Shown here: piece after piece, positions 18,362-27,078 of the stretch | Layout of the letters: each line of letters starts with the position of its first letter | Position numbering within the stretch: the stretch's first letter is position 1 | Assembly (NCBI RefSeq): GCF_016908875.1 | Contig: NZ_JAFBES010000001.1 | Span: forward strand, 310,001-374,000 | DNA from: Bacillus ectoiniformans | GTDB taxonomy: Bacteria > Bacillota > Bacilli > Bacillales > Domibacillaceae | Direction of reading: 5' to 3' | DNA length: 64,000 nucleotides | Notes under the pieces: generated by a model | The model's input: only the letters and a program-made list of their open reading frames with translations | Told to the model about the DNA's origin: nothing | Database searches by the model: none | Position numbers and translations under genes: made by a program

Positions 18362-18829
18362 TTACAGAAGATGTTTCATGATAAGCTTCATTTTTTCAAG
18401 GTGAAGTGCTTCATGGTAAAAACTGTAGAAAAGCGCATCGGCCACTGTTGTAAATGTAACACCAGTTTTGTTCGTGTAAGGGGCTTTTAGCGGTTCTGCT
18501 ATACGACCTGCCATCGTCTCCTTAATCCGTTTAGGCAAATTGATCAATGCTTCCTTTACTTCTTTAATGGATGGCGGAGTCCCTTCCCAGTCTGCGGGTT
18601 TAGTCCCAGCACCAAAAAATTCCTCAAAAGATGGCGTTAATTGCCCTTCATCCCCTGACAAACCTAATACTATTTTTTCCTGGACAAACGCTATATGACC
18701 TGCATTCCATAGAATATGGTTGTTAAATCCCGGCGGCAAAACGGCCATTTTTTCTTCCGGAACCTCATTAAGTACATTAAGTGTAATGGCACGAATCGTA
18801 TCCATATGCTTAAATATGTGCTGCTCCAT
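18362..18829 (-). CDS. DinB-family putative metal-binding protein
   Basis: 155 residues of the DinB/YfiT four-helix superfamily. The three histidine-containing regions expected for the metal site are present: HILWNAGHIAF near residue 41-51, and SFYHEALHLEKM near the C-terminus. Members include stress-induced proteins and thiol S-transferases; the substrate is unknown. The ATG at 18829 follows GGAGAGG by 5 bases; a 27-codon upstream extension is part of the adjacent repeat array and is rejected. Confidence 0.86.
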   Translation of the reverse strand: MEQHIFKHMDTIRAITLNVLNEVPEEKMAVLPPGFNNHILWNAGHIAFVQEKIVLGLSGDEGQLTPSFEEFFGAGTKPADWEGTPPSIKEVKEALINLPKRIKETMAGRIAEPLKAPYTNKTGVTFTTVADALFYSFYHEALHLEKMKLIMKHLL

Positions 18830-18870
18830 TGTAACCTCTCCTTTTTCTTCATACTTGTCTATATTTAGGA

Positions 18871-18990
18871 GTTGCTGATATACCCTCTTAAGTTGCTGAT
18901 ATATCTCCAAAGTTGCCGATATTCCCCCTGAAGTTGCTGATATATCTCCAAAGTTGCCGATATTACCCCTGAAGTTGCTGATAAACGATA
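18871..18990. repeat. Periodic repeat array, GTTGC(T/C)GATAT family (6 units, alternating 21/20 bp)
   Basis: Cores GTTGCTGAT/GTTGCCGAT start at 18871, 18892, 18912, 18933, 18953 and 18974, so spacing alternates 21, 20, 21, 20, 21. Two unit types alternate: one ending ATATCTCCAAA and one ending ATTCCCCCTGAA. It lies in the divergent region between the DinB-like and DUF3817 genes. It is unrelated in sequence to the other arrays here but shares their near-21-bp period. Confidence 0.88.
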
Positions 18991-19172
18991 TTTGCAGTCA
19001 TTTTTCAGAGAACCGACCTATCACTCTGCTTCTTTCCCGTACCATCTATCCCCAATATATCTGACAATCCAGTGAACTTAAATAAAAAAAGATGAAATTT
19101 TTTTATTTTTCCGTTATGTTAGTAATCGTAATCTTACTATGCTTATTCGTTTATGACTGGAGGAAAAAATAG

Positions 19173-19475
19173 ATGTTAAAAACGCCAATTGGCAAGCTTC
19201 GCTTTATGGGATACTTCGAAGGAATTTCCTTGCTTATATTATTGTTCATTGCTATGCCTTTAAAATATGGATTAGATATTCCTGAAGCAGTAAGAATTGT
19301 GGGAAGCATTCACGGTGCTCTATTTGTCACTTATTGCGTCATCATAGCTTATGTCCAATTAAAGGTGCGCTGGAATATTATTTGGTCGGTCATCGCTGTC
19401 GCTGTTGCATTTATTCCATTTGGCAACTTTATTTATGATCGAAAGCTGGACCAGCTTGAAGAAAAATATAGTTAA
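19173..19475 (+). CDS. DUF3817 membrane protein (YdzA-like)
   Basis: 100 residues, three membrane helices. The N-terminal block GKLRFMGYFEGISLLILLF and the central IHGALFVTYC are hallmarks of the DUF3817 family, which includes B. subtilis YdzA. Members are small integral membrane proteins of unknown function. GGAGG precedes the ATG, and a clear terminator follows about 30 bases after the stop. Confidence 0.88.
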   Translation: MLKTPIGKLRFMGYFEGISLLILLFIAMPLKYGLDIPEAVRIVGSIHGALFVTYCVIIAYVQLKVRWNIIWSVIAVAVAFIPFGNFIYDRKLDQLEEKYS

Positions 19476-19500
19476 TGAAATTTTTTAAATGCTTAACCAA

Positions 19501-19538
19501 AAACTGGAGTCTCTATGAATAAGAGACCCCAGTTTTTT
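19501..19538 (+). terminator. Rho-independent terminator
   Basis: AAACTGGAGTCTCT (19501-19514) pairs with AGAGACCCCAGTTT (19522-19535) with one mismatch, then a T run. Confidence 0.88.
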
Positions 19539-19573
19539 TAATATTCTACGCTTTGCAATAACCCTTCGTGTCA

Positions 19574-20929
19574 TCATCCGATAATTATTCGTTCCTTCGG
19601 ATAACGGTACTTTTCTTTCTCTGGCACTCCTCGTATTAAAAATAAGAATGAAAATATTCCAATCCGTCCAATAAACATTAAGACAATAATTACAGCTTTT
19701 CCGGCTATACTTAGATCTGCTGTAATTCCCATCGAGAGCCCTGTTGTACCGAATGCGGAAGAAACTTCAAACATAATTTCCATTAACGAAAATTGAGGTT
19801 CAATATAGGCAAGCACCATAACCGCTAAGCTGCAAATCATTACTGCCGTAGAAATGACAATATACGATTTCACAATATCATCCAATACAATTTCTCTTTT
19901 AAATACTTTCACTCTGCTTTGGCCACGGGCATAAGAATAAATGCTCAATACCATGATAGCAAAAGTGGTTGTCCGAATGCCTCCCCCCACACTGCTTGGA
20001 GAAGCTCCGATAAACATCAAAATACATAGTAAGACAAGAGTTGGGATTGAAAAGTCATTTACATCCATGGTCGCCAGTCCCCCATTACGGGAGGTTACTG
20101 ATTGAAATAACGAGTAGAAGAAAGCTTCATGCCATGTCTTACCTACAAAAAAGTGATTGAATTCAAATAAATAAATCAATATAGTCCCTATGACAACTAA
20201 ACCAAAAAAAGTAAAGGTGGTTACTTTCGCAAACAAAGAAAAATGAAAAGGCACCTTCTCTTTATATTTGAGATATTCTTTTACTTCAATAAGAACAGGA
20301 AAACCGATCGCTCCTATGATTAATAATAAAATATTAATAAATTGAACAAAGTAATCATGAGCAAAGGGTATTAAAGATTCACCTGTAATATCAAATCCTG
20401 CATTGGTGGTTGCACTTACAGAGGCAAAAAAACCTTGAAGAAAGGCTTCCTGCCACGTAGGAAAATATCTCAGGAAATAAACTCCTAAAATAAACGCACC
20501 TATTGCTTCAATTGTAATAATCAACACAAGTATTTGGCGAATGAGCTTTACTATTCCAGACAGCGCAAATTGGTTTTGGTCAGTCATAATTAACTTTCTT
20601 TCCCTCAACCCAATTTTTTTACCAAGAATAAGCCAAAAAAAAGTTCCCAAAGTCATAATTCCAATCCCGCCAAACTGCAGAATAACCGCAAAAATGAAAG
20701 TGCCTGGAACACTAAGCACCTCATTTATGGGAATTGTTGATAATCCTGTTACGCTGATGGCACTCACTGAAGTGAAGATCGCATCTATTAAGGAAATATC
20801 CACATTAGATTTCAATGATATCGGTAAACTAATTAAAATGGTTGAAATAACAACTGCTGTGACATAGTAAAGAACAATTAATTGGACGGTTGATAATCTT
20901 TCTGTAAGCTTGAATATTTTACTTCTCAT
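19574..20929 (-). CDS. KtrB/KtrD-type potassium uptake channel subunit
   Basis: 451 residues of the Trk/Ktr/HKT superfamily. Four pore-loop regions with the selectivity-filter glycines are visible: VTGLST, TTNAGFD, TSRNGGLAT and FGTTGLS. It imports K+ (Na+-dependent in B. subtilis KtrD) with a cytoplasmic KtrC/KtrA gating ring; no ktrA/ktrC gene is nearby. KtrD is also orphaned in B. subtilis, so ktrD is the closer guess. The second in-frame ATG at 20929, with GAGG 6 bases upstream, is preferred over that at 20941. Confidence 0.9.
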   Translation of the reverse strand: MRSKIFKLTERLSTVQLIVLYYVTAVVISTILISLPISLKSNVDISLIDAIFTSVSAISVTGLSTIPINEVLSVPGTFIFAVILQFGGIGIMTLGTFFWLILGKKIGLRERKLIMTDQNQFALSGIVKLIRQILVLIITIEAIGAFILGVYFLRYFPTWQEAFLQGFFASVSATTNAGFDITGESLIPFAHDYFVQFINILLLIIGAIGFPVLIEVKEYLKYKEKVPFHFSLFAKVTTFTFFGLVVIGTILIYLFEFNHFFVGKTWHEAFFYSLFQSVTSRNGGLATMDVNDFSIPTLVLLCILMFIGASPSSVGGGIRTTTFAIMVLSIYSYARGQSRVKVFKREIVLDDIVKSYIVISTAVMICSLAVMVLAYIEPQFSLMEIMFEVSSAFGTTGLSMGITADLSIAGKAVIIVLMFIGRIGIFSFLFLIRGVPEKEKYRYPKERIIIG

Positions 20930-21099
20930 GCTATACCTCATTTATTCTGTTTCGTTTTCTACATTATATAGAAAAAAACCAAACAAAATAAGAGTACATC
21001 GAGAAAAATAACACTCGCAAAATCTTTAACATTAAAAGGTTTCAAAATTCATTAAAAACATACCCTAGATGTCTTCCTCTTATCAAATTAGTATGGGAA

Positions 21100-21864
21100 C
21101 TAAAACCGCATACAAAGATAACTTAAATTTCCATATTGATACCCGCGGTGAATAACCGTTCCTCTTGCCTCATTTCCGCTCCCCATAGCGATAAAAAGCG
21201 GCACAAAATGTTCAGCTCTCGGTACAGCTAATTGGGCGTGCGGTGCAAGTGTGTCCCATTGAAATAATGATTCCGTATCTCCTTGCTCCATTCTTTCGAT
21301 GAGCCAATCATCAAACTCAGTCGCCCATGATTCAGGTTCCGTTTCTCCCCATTTTAGCACACGCAAATTATGGACCGTCACTCCGCTGCCAATCACCAAT
21401 ATATCTTTTTCGCCTAATGCTCGAAGTGATCGGCCCAGCTTAAACTGTTCTTCTGCAGGAAGATAAGGATTGATAGACATTTGTACAACCGGAATATCCG
21501 CTTTAGGATACATGCGGGATAAAAGTGTCCAAGAGCCGTGATCAAGCCCCCTTGTTTCATTTAACTCCACAGATATTCCCTGGCTTTCTAACTGGTTCAT
21601 TACAATATTAGCTATCTTCTTTGAGCCAGCGGCAGGATATTCAACGGAATATAACTCATCAGGAAACCCTCCAAAGTCGTAGATCGTCTCATACGTATCA
21701 TCACGATAGGACATGATCGTCTGCTCACTTTCCCAATGAGCCGTAAATAGGACAATAGCTTTCGGTTTAATTTTTTGTCCTAGACTGCCTAAAAAATCGG
21801 TGTACTCATTTTGCTCAAGTGCAAGCATAGGCGAACCATGAGCTAGAAATAATGATGGAACCAT
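21100..21864 (-). CDS. LigB-family extradiol dioxygenase (YgiD/4,5-DOPA dioxygenase-like)
   Basis: 254 residues. Histidines typical of the class III extradiol ring-cleaving (LigB) family are seen in LAHGSPM, TAHWES, DHGSWTLL, VTVHNLR and AEHFVPLF. This small single-subunit form resembles E. coli YgiD and plant 4,5-DOPA dioxygenase. The physiological substrate in bacilli is unknown. The ATG at 21864 lies 8 bases after AAAGGAG; two upstream in-frame starts are inside or before that site. A terminator downstream is not obvious. Confidence 0.88.
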   Translation of the reverse strand: MVPSLFLAHGSPMLALEQNEYTDFLGSLGQKIKPKAIVLFTAHWESEQTIMSYRDDTYETIYDFGGFPDELYSVEYPAAGSKKIANIVMNQLESQGISVELNETRGLDHGSWTLLSRMYPKADIPVVQMSINPYLPAEEQFKLGRSLRALGEKDILVIGSGVTVHNLRVLKWGETEPESWATEFDDWLIERMEQGDTESLFQWDTLAPHAQLAVPRAEHFVPLFIAMGSGNEARGTVIHRGYQYGNLSYLCMRF

Positions 21865-21936
21865 TTTCCTCACTCCTTTTATCATCAATAAGTTACTTTA
21901 TGTAACTAAGTTTATAATTATAATCAAATTTCGTCA

Positions 21937-21970
21937 ATAAAAAAACCATTGGACCTCATCAGTCCAACGG
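21937..21970 (-). terminator. Terminator of the lipoprotein gene
   Basis: CCATTGGAC (21946-21954) pairs with GTCCAACGG (21962-21970), with one mismatch, followed on the minus strand by a T-rich tract. Confidence 0.8.
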
Positions 21971-21980
21971 CTCGGTGTTT

Positions 21981-22997
21981 TTATTTAATACTGCCTTTTT
22001 CTGTAATCATATCCCAAGATTTGGCCCCGTCATTCGTTAAATAGACATTCCCATTAAATGAAGTAAAGGCAATTTCTTCCTCATTGTTAGGATTCACTGC
22101 CAAATACATGACTGCATCTTGATCCATTACCGGTAAATCGATACGTTTTTCCGTCCCATCAGTGAGTGAGCGTTTAATTAATCCTGGTTTGCTGTCATAA
22201 CTGCCGTACCATAGTGATTCAGACGTGAAAAATACAGAGGTTCCTTGCCCACCCTTTGTAAGTAACGTAAACGTCTTTCCTTTGTCTTCAGTCAGATAGA
22301 TTCCATCTTTTCCAGCAGCTGCAGCAACCTCAGGGTTATCTGGATGTACGGCCATCATCGAAATTTCATTACCTAATCCTTCTGCTTCCGCTTGCGTCCA
22401 TGTCTTGGCATCATCTTCACTGAAATAAAGAGCTCCTGCTTCCATCTCTGAATTTTTGTTCGGATTCAGCACATAAATTGTATGCTGATTATAACCGACT
22501 CCCATCACATGAAAATCTGTTTCTCCTTCTAACGTTAAGGTCTCAAGAGTTCTGCCATTATTGACACTGCGTTTGATGCCAAAAGGATTGGGAAGACTAG
22601 ATCCTTCTTCGGGGTGGCCACTCGTGTAAAACCCGTCATTTACCGGAGCAAACCCCATATAATCATGCTTCTGTTCTTTCGTTTCTAACCACTTGCCGTC
22701 TTCATACACTTTTAGTCCATGATGAGAAGCGAAAAAAAGAGCGTCCTCATTACCCGCATAGCCCATACCATGTATATGTTCCATCTTTCCTGAAAATGGC
22801 TGAAAAAAATCATCATTTGCAATGGTTACTGTTTGGTTTTCAGATGGTTTCTGGCTCTCTTTAGAGTTTTTTTCCGTCTGCGCATTTTCTTCGGTCTTCA
22901 CTTTTTCTTCCGCTGGCGGCTGTTTTTCATCATTGCCGCATGATGCTAATCCTAACGCTAAACATGATGCTCCGATGATAAAACTAACTTTTTTCAT
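21981..22997 (-). CDS. BNR/Asp-box beta-propeller lipoprotein (F510_1955-type)
   Basis: 338 residues. The signal peptide ends in lipobox LASC (Cys20), then a charged linker (about 21-60) and a propeller with repeated Asp-box motifs (SEDDAKTW, TEDKGKTF, TNDGAKSW, SVNNGRTL). It matches the group I know as F510_1955 family glycosylhydrolase. The name reflects the sialidase-like fold, but sialidase catalytic residues are not evident and the function is unknown. A MEHIHGMGY motif opens the propeller. GGGGG precedes the ATG by 9 bases. It is divergent from the Fur-box gene and shares that intergenic region. Confidence 0.82.
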   Translation of the reverse strand: MKKVSFIIGASCLALGLASCGNDEKQPPAEEKVKTEENAQTEKNSKESQKPSENQTVTIANDDFFQPFSGKMEHIHGMGYAGNEDALFFASHHGLKVYEDGKWLETKEQKHDYMGFAPVNDGFYTSGHPEEGSSLPNPFGIKRSVNNGRTLETLTLEGETDFHVMGVGYNQHTIYVLNPNKNSEMEAGALYFSEDDAKTWTQAEAEGLGNEISMMAVHPDNPEVAAAAGKDGIYLTEDKGKTFTLLTKGGQGTSVFFTSESLWYGSYDSKPGLIKRSLTDGTEKRIDLPVMDQDAVMYLAVNPNNEEEIAFTSFNGNVYLTNDGAKSWDMITEKGSIK

Positions 22998-23131
22998 GCT
23001 CAATTTCCCCCTGTTACTTTGTGGTTTTAGTATACGTATCGTGTATTTACATTTCAAGCTTCTGCGCATTCGTTAAAAAAATAGTCATAATTAATAAGTA
23101 AATCGCAAATAATAATTATATAAAAATGCAA

Positions 23132-23160
23132 TTGACAATGATTATCATTTTCCTTACAAT
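23132..23160 (+). promoter_or_regulatory. Sigma-A promoter overlapped by a Fur box
   Basis: TTGACA (23132-23137), 17 bases, TACAAT (23155-23160) is a near-consensus promoter. TGACAAT-G-ATTATCA (23133-23147) differs from the 7-1-7 Fur consensus TGATAAT-N-ATTATCA at one position and covers the -35 box. Repression by Fur under iron-replete conditions is the natural reading. Confidence 0.85.
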
Positions 23161-23214
23161 GAAATTAACTACTTTCGGATTTGTGATACATATTCAAGAA
23201 GAAGGAGGAACATC

Positions 23215-23694
23215 ATGCTTTCTATGCTGCATGGTTTAAAAGATATTCAGATGGTGATTTCCAATCACCGTAAAATTGGCGGAGCTGCCGAGGCCAGCTC
23301 AATTACTTTAGCTTCTGGCGAAACATATCATCATCCTGTGTTTACAAACGTGGACGTGTCTAAAGGACAATATGTGTCTCTTTGCTTTATTGATGATCAA
23401 GGAAATAACGTCATGGCCCATGTCGACCAAATTGCCGTTATGAAAGGGCTTGAACATAAATTAATTTGCCAGCTGAATAACACCTATGTAAAGAATATGC
23501 TGATGGATGAAACCCTTCTTTATTTAAGAAAGCTTTGTGAAGTGAATGATGGCTTCGTTACGAATTCCTTCAAGAAAGAAGCTTTAAAGCTTGTGCAGGA
23601 TATTAGTGTCACTGAACTTCAAAAAAGAAAAGTTCAGCTTCCTTTCCCTATTGAGAACAACCTGGTTATGATGAATAAGAAACTGTTTGCATAA
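23215..23694 (+). CDS. Unknown protein behind a Fur box
   Basis: 159 residues, soluble, no signal peptide; I do not recognise the family. The N-terminal half looks beta-rich (ASSITLASGETYHHPVFTNVDV; QYVSLCFIDDQGNNVMAHVDQI) and the C-terminal half helical (TLLYLRKLCEVNDGF; KEALKLVQDI). GAAGGAGGAA sits just before the ATG. The promoter carries a strong Fur box, so expression is probably induced by iron limitation. It converges on the ferredoxin/encapsulin operon 75 bases away, a setting that hints at iron handling, but no metal-binding motif is evident. Confidence 0.82.
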   Translation: MLSMLHGLKDIQMVISNHRKIGGAAEASSITLASGETYHHPVFTNVDVSKGQYVSLCFIDDQGNNVMAHVDQIAVMKGLEHKLICQLNNTYVKNMLMDETLLYLRKLCEVNDGFVTNSFKKEALKLVQDISVTELQKRKVQLPFPIENNLVMMNKKLFA

Positions 23695-23723
23695 AGGAGA
23701 TTCTTTTGAGTCTCTTTTTTTTT
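23693..23723 (+). terminator. Terminator of the Fur-box gene
   Basis: AAAGGAGA pairs with TCTCTTTT-like sequence across a short loop, followed by nine T residues. The stem is short and includes wobble pairs. Confidence 0.6.
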
Positions 23724-23730
23724 GCAAACG

Positions 23731-23770
23731 AAAGAAAGACACAAGTCTGCATCGACTTGTGTCTTTCTTT
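23731..23770. terminator. Strong hairpin terminator of the encapsulin operon
   Basis: A 17-bp perfect stem (AAAGAAAGACACAAGTC at 23731-23747 with its complement at 23754-23770) and a 6-base loop. It overlaps the last codon of the ferredoxin gene and is T-rich on both strands. Confidence 0.85.
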
Positions 23771-24143
23771 ATATAATCGCTGCTTGGCATGCAAGCCTGC
23801 AGTCATCTTTTAGTGCCGTTCCAAGCTTCTTTTCTTCCGCAGTATTGGGCTCGGAAAGCAAGGCTTGTCCTTCTTCTACCGTTACTGTACAAACCCCGCA
23901 AGTTCCTTTCCTGCACTTATACTGAATCTGTTGTTTTTGTTCTAATGCAGTTTCTAACAAGCTTTGCCCTTTTATTGGCGTAACTTTCCATGAAACTCCT
24001 TTTTGAGAACCTTTTATTTCTTGAACAGCGTCTGATTTTTGAGAGAGTTGGATATGATCATCCTTCTTTACCTGCTGAGGCGATTGATGAACGGTTTCTC
24101 TCCCTGGAATTAAGGAACCGACAGAAAAAGCTTTCTTCGTCAT
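23769..24143 (-). CDS. 2Fe-2S ferredoxin with N-terminal encapsulin-targeting peptide
   Basis: 124 residues. The C-terminal part is a plant-type [2Fe-2S] ferredoxin: CRKGTCGVC supplies three cysteines (C-x4-C-x2-C) and a later CRLAC the fourth. The N-terminus FSVGSLI matches the cargo-loading peptide consensus and parallels TVGTLIS at the end of the IMEF cargo, separated by a flexible linker of about 40 residues. It is co-operonic with the encapsulin (13-base gap). The family role is to reduce Fe3+ for release from encapsulin iron stores. Localisation is inferred from the peptide. Confidence 0.92.
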   Translation of the reverse strand: MTKKAFSVGSLIPGRETVHQSPQQVKKDDHIQLSQKSDAVQEIKGSQKGVSWKVTPIKGQSLLETALEQKQQIQYKCRKGTCGVCTVTVEEGQALLSEPNTAEEKKLGTALKDDCRLACQAAII

Positions 24144-24156
24144 CCAACCCCTCCAT

Positions 24157-25005
24157 TTATTCCTTCGGGTCTGCTAATGTACAAATAGCGGAAGGACGCT
24201 TAATACGCAGCACGACAGTTTCGTACACGCGGAACGGATGATTCATGCCTTCTTCACCTAAATAAGCGGTGTCAAAGTCCTCAGAAACAGCCAAATCTAA
24301 ATTGTTTCTGCCTGTATTCACTATTAAGCCTGTTTTCCCTTTTAGAACAGGAGACTGAAATACGCCGTCTGTAATTAGTTCGCGAACATGCTCAATTTCT
24401 AATACATTCGTATCCTTATGCACGCGGTGCAGCAATGAGTAAAGTTCAGGAGACAGAACCATGGCAAACGGGCCAGTGTGTCCCATTTCCATTAACTTAT
24501 TGCGGGCGTCTACCACATCCTGGAATGCACTTCCTGACTCATACCAATTGCCAATCAGGTGCGTTTGACGTCCTTTTACGTTCATGAGTCCAGGAATGTC
24601 CAATTCTTTTGATCCGTGGAAAATCATTTGGTCTTCTAGTCTTGCTACTTCACGGGCAGCATTTGCAGCCGGGGAGAAATCAATCGGAATATCTAATGTT
24701 TTGGCTTGCTCTAAATCTCTCCAAAATAGAACAAAATCTTTATAAATCATTGGGATCGTGTAATTCACTCGTTTTCCGGGTTCATAGTCGGTATCGAAAG
24801 CTCCTTGAACATCCATTTTTGCTTCGCTGTTTTCCATGTAGATGTCATTATGGATGCTTTGCACGCCTCTTCCAAGCGGACCATACAGCTCAATAAAGCG
24901 GCGGCCTACTAGCTGTCTTCTTGCGGATTCAATGACTGTTTGATCTAATAAATCGAAATCGTGGCTCTTTAAAGGTGCATCTGGATATAGCTGGGCTTTA
25001 TTCAT
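24157..25005 (-). CDS. Encapsulin shell protein (family 1, IMEF type)
   Basis: 282 residues with an HK97-like fold, closely resembling in wording the Quasibacillus thermotolerans iron-storage encapsulin: LDQTVIEAARRQLVGRR-like N-terminus (here IESARRQLVGRRFIEL), a YGPLGRG segment and the C-terminal VYETVVLRIKRPSAICTL. The Q. thermotolerans homologue forms a large 240-subunit icosahedral shell that stores iron; the same assembly here is an inference. It lies between the IMEF cargo (13 bases upstream) and the tagged ferredoxin, with GGAGG before the ATG. Confidence 0.96.
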   Translation of the reverse strand: MNKAQLYPDAPLKSHDFDLLDQTVIESARRQLVGRRFIELYGPLGRGVQSIHNDIYMENSEAKMDVQGAFDTDYEPGKRVNYTIPMIYKDFVLFWRDLEQAKTLDIPIDFSPAANAAREVARLEDQMIFHGSKELDIPGLMNVKGRQTHLIGNWYESGSAFQDVVDARNKLMEMGHTGPFAMVLSPELYSLLHRVHKDTNVLEIEHVRELITDGVFQSPVLKGKTGLIVNTGRNNLDLAVSEDFDTAYLGEEGMNHPFRVYETVVLRIKRPSAICTLADPKE

Positions 25006-25018
25006 ATATAAATCCTCC

Positions 25019-25588
25019 TCAATGTTTAGAAATTAATGTGCCGACTGTAAAACCTTTTTTAGCCGGAGGTTGAACAGATTCGGTATTGGATGCTGGCTTG
25101 GATAAGTGATCATGGTGCTCATCATGATGGGCATGCGGATCATGAAAATTCGTATCGAATCGCGCGTTTACTTCTGCTAGCCATGCTTTTAACTGCTGGT
25201 AATCTTTATAGCTGACTTCGCGCATGCTTGTTAATAGGGTCTGGCGTTCTTCATCTTTAAATTGAAATAAAGCTAAATCAAGATGCTCTACAAAATTATG
25301 CAGACCAAATTTTTCTAAATTCAGTTCCTGCAACAGCCGGTTGAACTCATTGTTAGCAGGAGAAAATGCTTTTTCATTGTCCTCTTGTTTAAACTTCGCA
25401 ATTAACGGAATTAATTCAGCAAGCCTTGAAAGCCGCTGCTCTTCTTCTTCATAAATATGATGATAATAAAGCCGCTCATGCTCATCAGTTGCCTGATTGA
25501 TCACAGGATCAAGCATCCCCATAAAGTCTTCAATAGCTGCTTTCGTCGTTGTGAAAATGTCGTAAAACGTTTCTAACTCTTTCTTCAA
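25019..25588 (-). CDS. IMEF (iron-mineralizing encapsulin-associated Firmicute) cargo protein
   Basis: 189 residues from a TTG at 25588 with GGAGG 7 bases upstream; a GTG three codons earlier abuts that site. Helical four-helix-bundle-type sequence with carboxylate/histidine pairs (DEHERLYYHHIYEEEEQR) gives a likely ferroxidase centre. A histidine-rich linker (HDPHAHHDEHHDH) follows and then the C-terminal targeting peptide GFTVGTLISKH. It oxidises Fe2+ for mineral deposition within the encapsulin shell. First gene of the IMEF-encapsulin-ferredoxin operon. Confidence 0.94.
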   Translation of the reverse strand: MKKELETFYDIFTTTKAAIEDFMGMLDPVINQATDEHERLYYHHIYEEEEQRLSRLAELIPLIAKFKQEDNEKAFSPANNEFNRLLQELNLEKFGLHNFVEHLDLALFQFKDEERQTLLTSMREVSYKDYQQLKAWLAEVNARFDTNFHDPHAHHDEHHDHLSKPASNTESVQPPAKKGFTVGTLISKH

Positions 25589-25624
25589 AGCCGGCACCTC
25601 CTAAAAGTTATTTCTTTGACTTCA

Positions 25625-25653
25625 ATTATAAAGGTTTGCTGACACAAGAGCAA
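25625..25653 (-). promoter_or_regulatory. Promoter of the encapsulin operon
   Basis: On the minus strand TTGCTC (25648-25653) and TATAAT (25625-25630) are separated by 17 bases, about 40 bases upstream of the IMEF start. I see no Fur or PerR box overlapping it. Confidence 0.65.
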
Positions 25654-25776
25654 AATTATTGCTAATTCTCTGATACTTATTGTTGAAAAATGCAAAAAAA
25701 CAAGGAGTTGTGACGAACGAATACTTTAGCAAACGACAAAAAAGCCCGAATCCTATTCGGACGGCTTTCCACTTAA

Positions 25777-27078
25777 TTAAGCCATGTTAGCAGCTTCATT
25801 TAAATTCTCGGCAGATTCGGCTACACCTGTCATAGCAGAACCAATTTCTCTAATTGTTTCTGAAAGCGTATTCATCTGAGAACCAACTTCCGATATCTTC
25901 ACTACACTTTCTGTCATATAAGAGGATATATGGTGAAAGGCTTCATTTGTTTGCGATGATTTTTCTTTACCCGCTTGAACGGATTCATTCACTTCCTGTA
26001 ATGTTTCATTCACATTCTTCGTGTATTCATTCGATGTCTTAATCAAATGATCAATTTGAGCGATCGAATTTTTCGTTTGATCGGCTAGCTTCTTTACTTC
26101 ATCGGCCACAACCGCAAACCCTTTTCCGTGCTCTCCCGCTCTTGCTGCCTCTATGGCAGAGTTCAATGCTAAAAGATTCGTTTGATCGGCAATGGTTTGT
26201 ACAATTTTTACTACATCTGTTATTTGGCTGGATGATTCAATCAAGTGATTAACAATTTCATTCATTTTGCTGTTATGATCAAAAATGACTTGGATTTCTG
26301 CCGTTAAGTCGTCTATTAATTGCTGGCCCTCACAAGCTAATTGCTGCGCACGCTTGGACTGTTCATTTGTTTCAAATACTAGCTGGGTCACTTCATTGCT
26401 ATTGCTGATCAATGCTTCTAGTGAAGCCGTTGTCTGTTCCGAAAGAGCAACAAGTTCTGTACTGGTATCAAGAATTTTCCCTTTAATCTCGCCCTTTACT
26501 TGGTCATACTGCTTCTCTCTTTGAAGAATACTCTCCGTTTCATACGCTTCTAACACAATTTGCTGTTCTAAGCTCAACAATTTTGTTATGGCTAACGAGA
26601 TCTTTTCTACTTCTTCTCTTGACGGGACATGCTCAAAGATTAAGCGGAGCATGGCGTATTGAAGGTTTTGAAAGGCGCCCATATACCAAGCCGGCTTTAA
26701 GCCGATTAAGTAGTGGATTTTTGCCACTCGGATTCTTTTTTCGACGAATGACTGATCGATACGGCCGTTAAATAGATCAATCAAATGGTCACTGAGTGTA
26801 TTTCTTAACCGGTCTACACTGCTATGCTTTTGAACCATATCACTTAACTCGTTTACTTTTAATATCGTTGAGTAAAACTCTTCCACCAATTGATCAATAT
26901 ACTCTTTAATTAAAGGCTGCACTTTACAGATCAATTGTAAATCTTCTTTTTTTAAATGGATCATTTCCAATTTCGCTGCTAATTGAGAATGGTCAATAGA
27001 AAGGGTGACTGGCACGTCTGTCAAATTCTCTAACCACTTTACTTCTTGTGATTTCCTACCAAATAATGCAACCATCAT
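25777..27078 (-). CDS. hemAT: Haem-based aerotaxis transducer HemAT
   Basis: 433 residues, the length of B. subtilis HemAT. The N-terminal globin-sensor domain (about 1-180) has its proximal haem ligand at His122 ([13 protein letters not shown]). The C-terminal methyl-accepting domain has the signalling hairpin [20 protein letters not shown] followed by [13 protein letters not shown]. There is no membrane segment, so it is a soluble oxygen sensor signalling to CheA. Two adjacent ATG codons follow GGAGGG; either may be used. It lies upstream of the encapsulin operon on the same strand with a separate promoter between them. Confidence 0.95.
   Translation of the reverse strand: MMVALFGRKSQEVKWLENLTDVPVTLSIDHSQLAAKLEMIHLKKEDLQLICKVQPLIKEYIDQLVEEFYSTILKVNELSDMVQKHSSVDRLRNTLSDHLIDLFNGRIDQSFVEKRIRVAKIHYLIGLKPAWYMGAFQNLQYAMLRLIFEHVPSREEVEKISLAITKLLSLEQQIVLEAYETESILQREKQYDQVKGEIKGKILDTSTELVALSEQTTASLEALISNSNEVTQLVFETNEQSKRAQQLACEGQQLIDDLTAEIQVIFDHNSKMNEIVNHLIESSSQITDVVKIVQTIADQTNLLALNSAIEAARAGEHGKGFAVVADEVKKLADQTKNSIAQIDHLIKTSNEYTKNVNETLQEVNESVQAGKEKSSQTNEAFHHISSYMTESVVKISEVGSQMNTLSETIREIGSAMTGVAESAENLNEAANMA

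Noticed and set aside
18830-18910. 27-codon N-terminal extension of the DinB-like protein
   Set aside because: Encoded by the repeat array (YQQL repeats) and lacking a ribosome site, whereas the ATG at 18829 has one.
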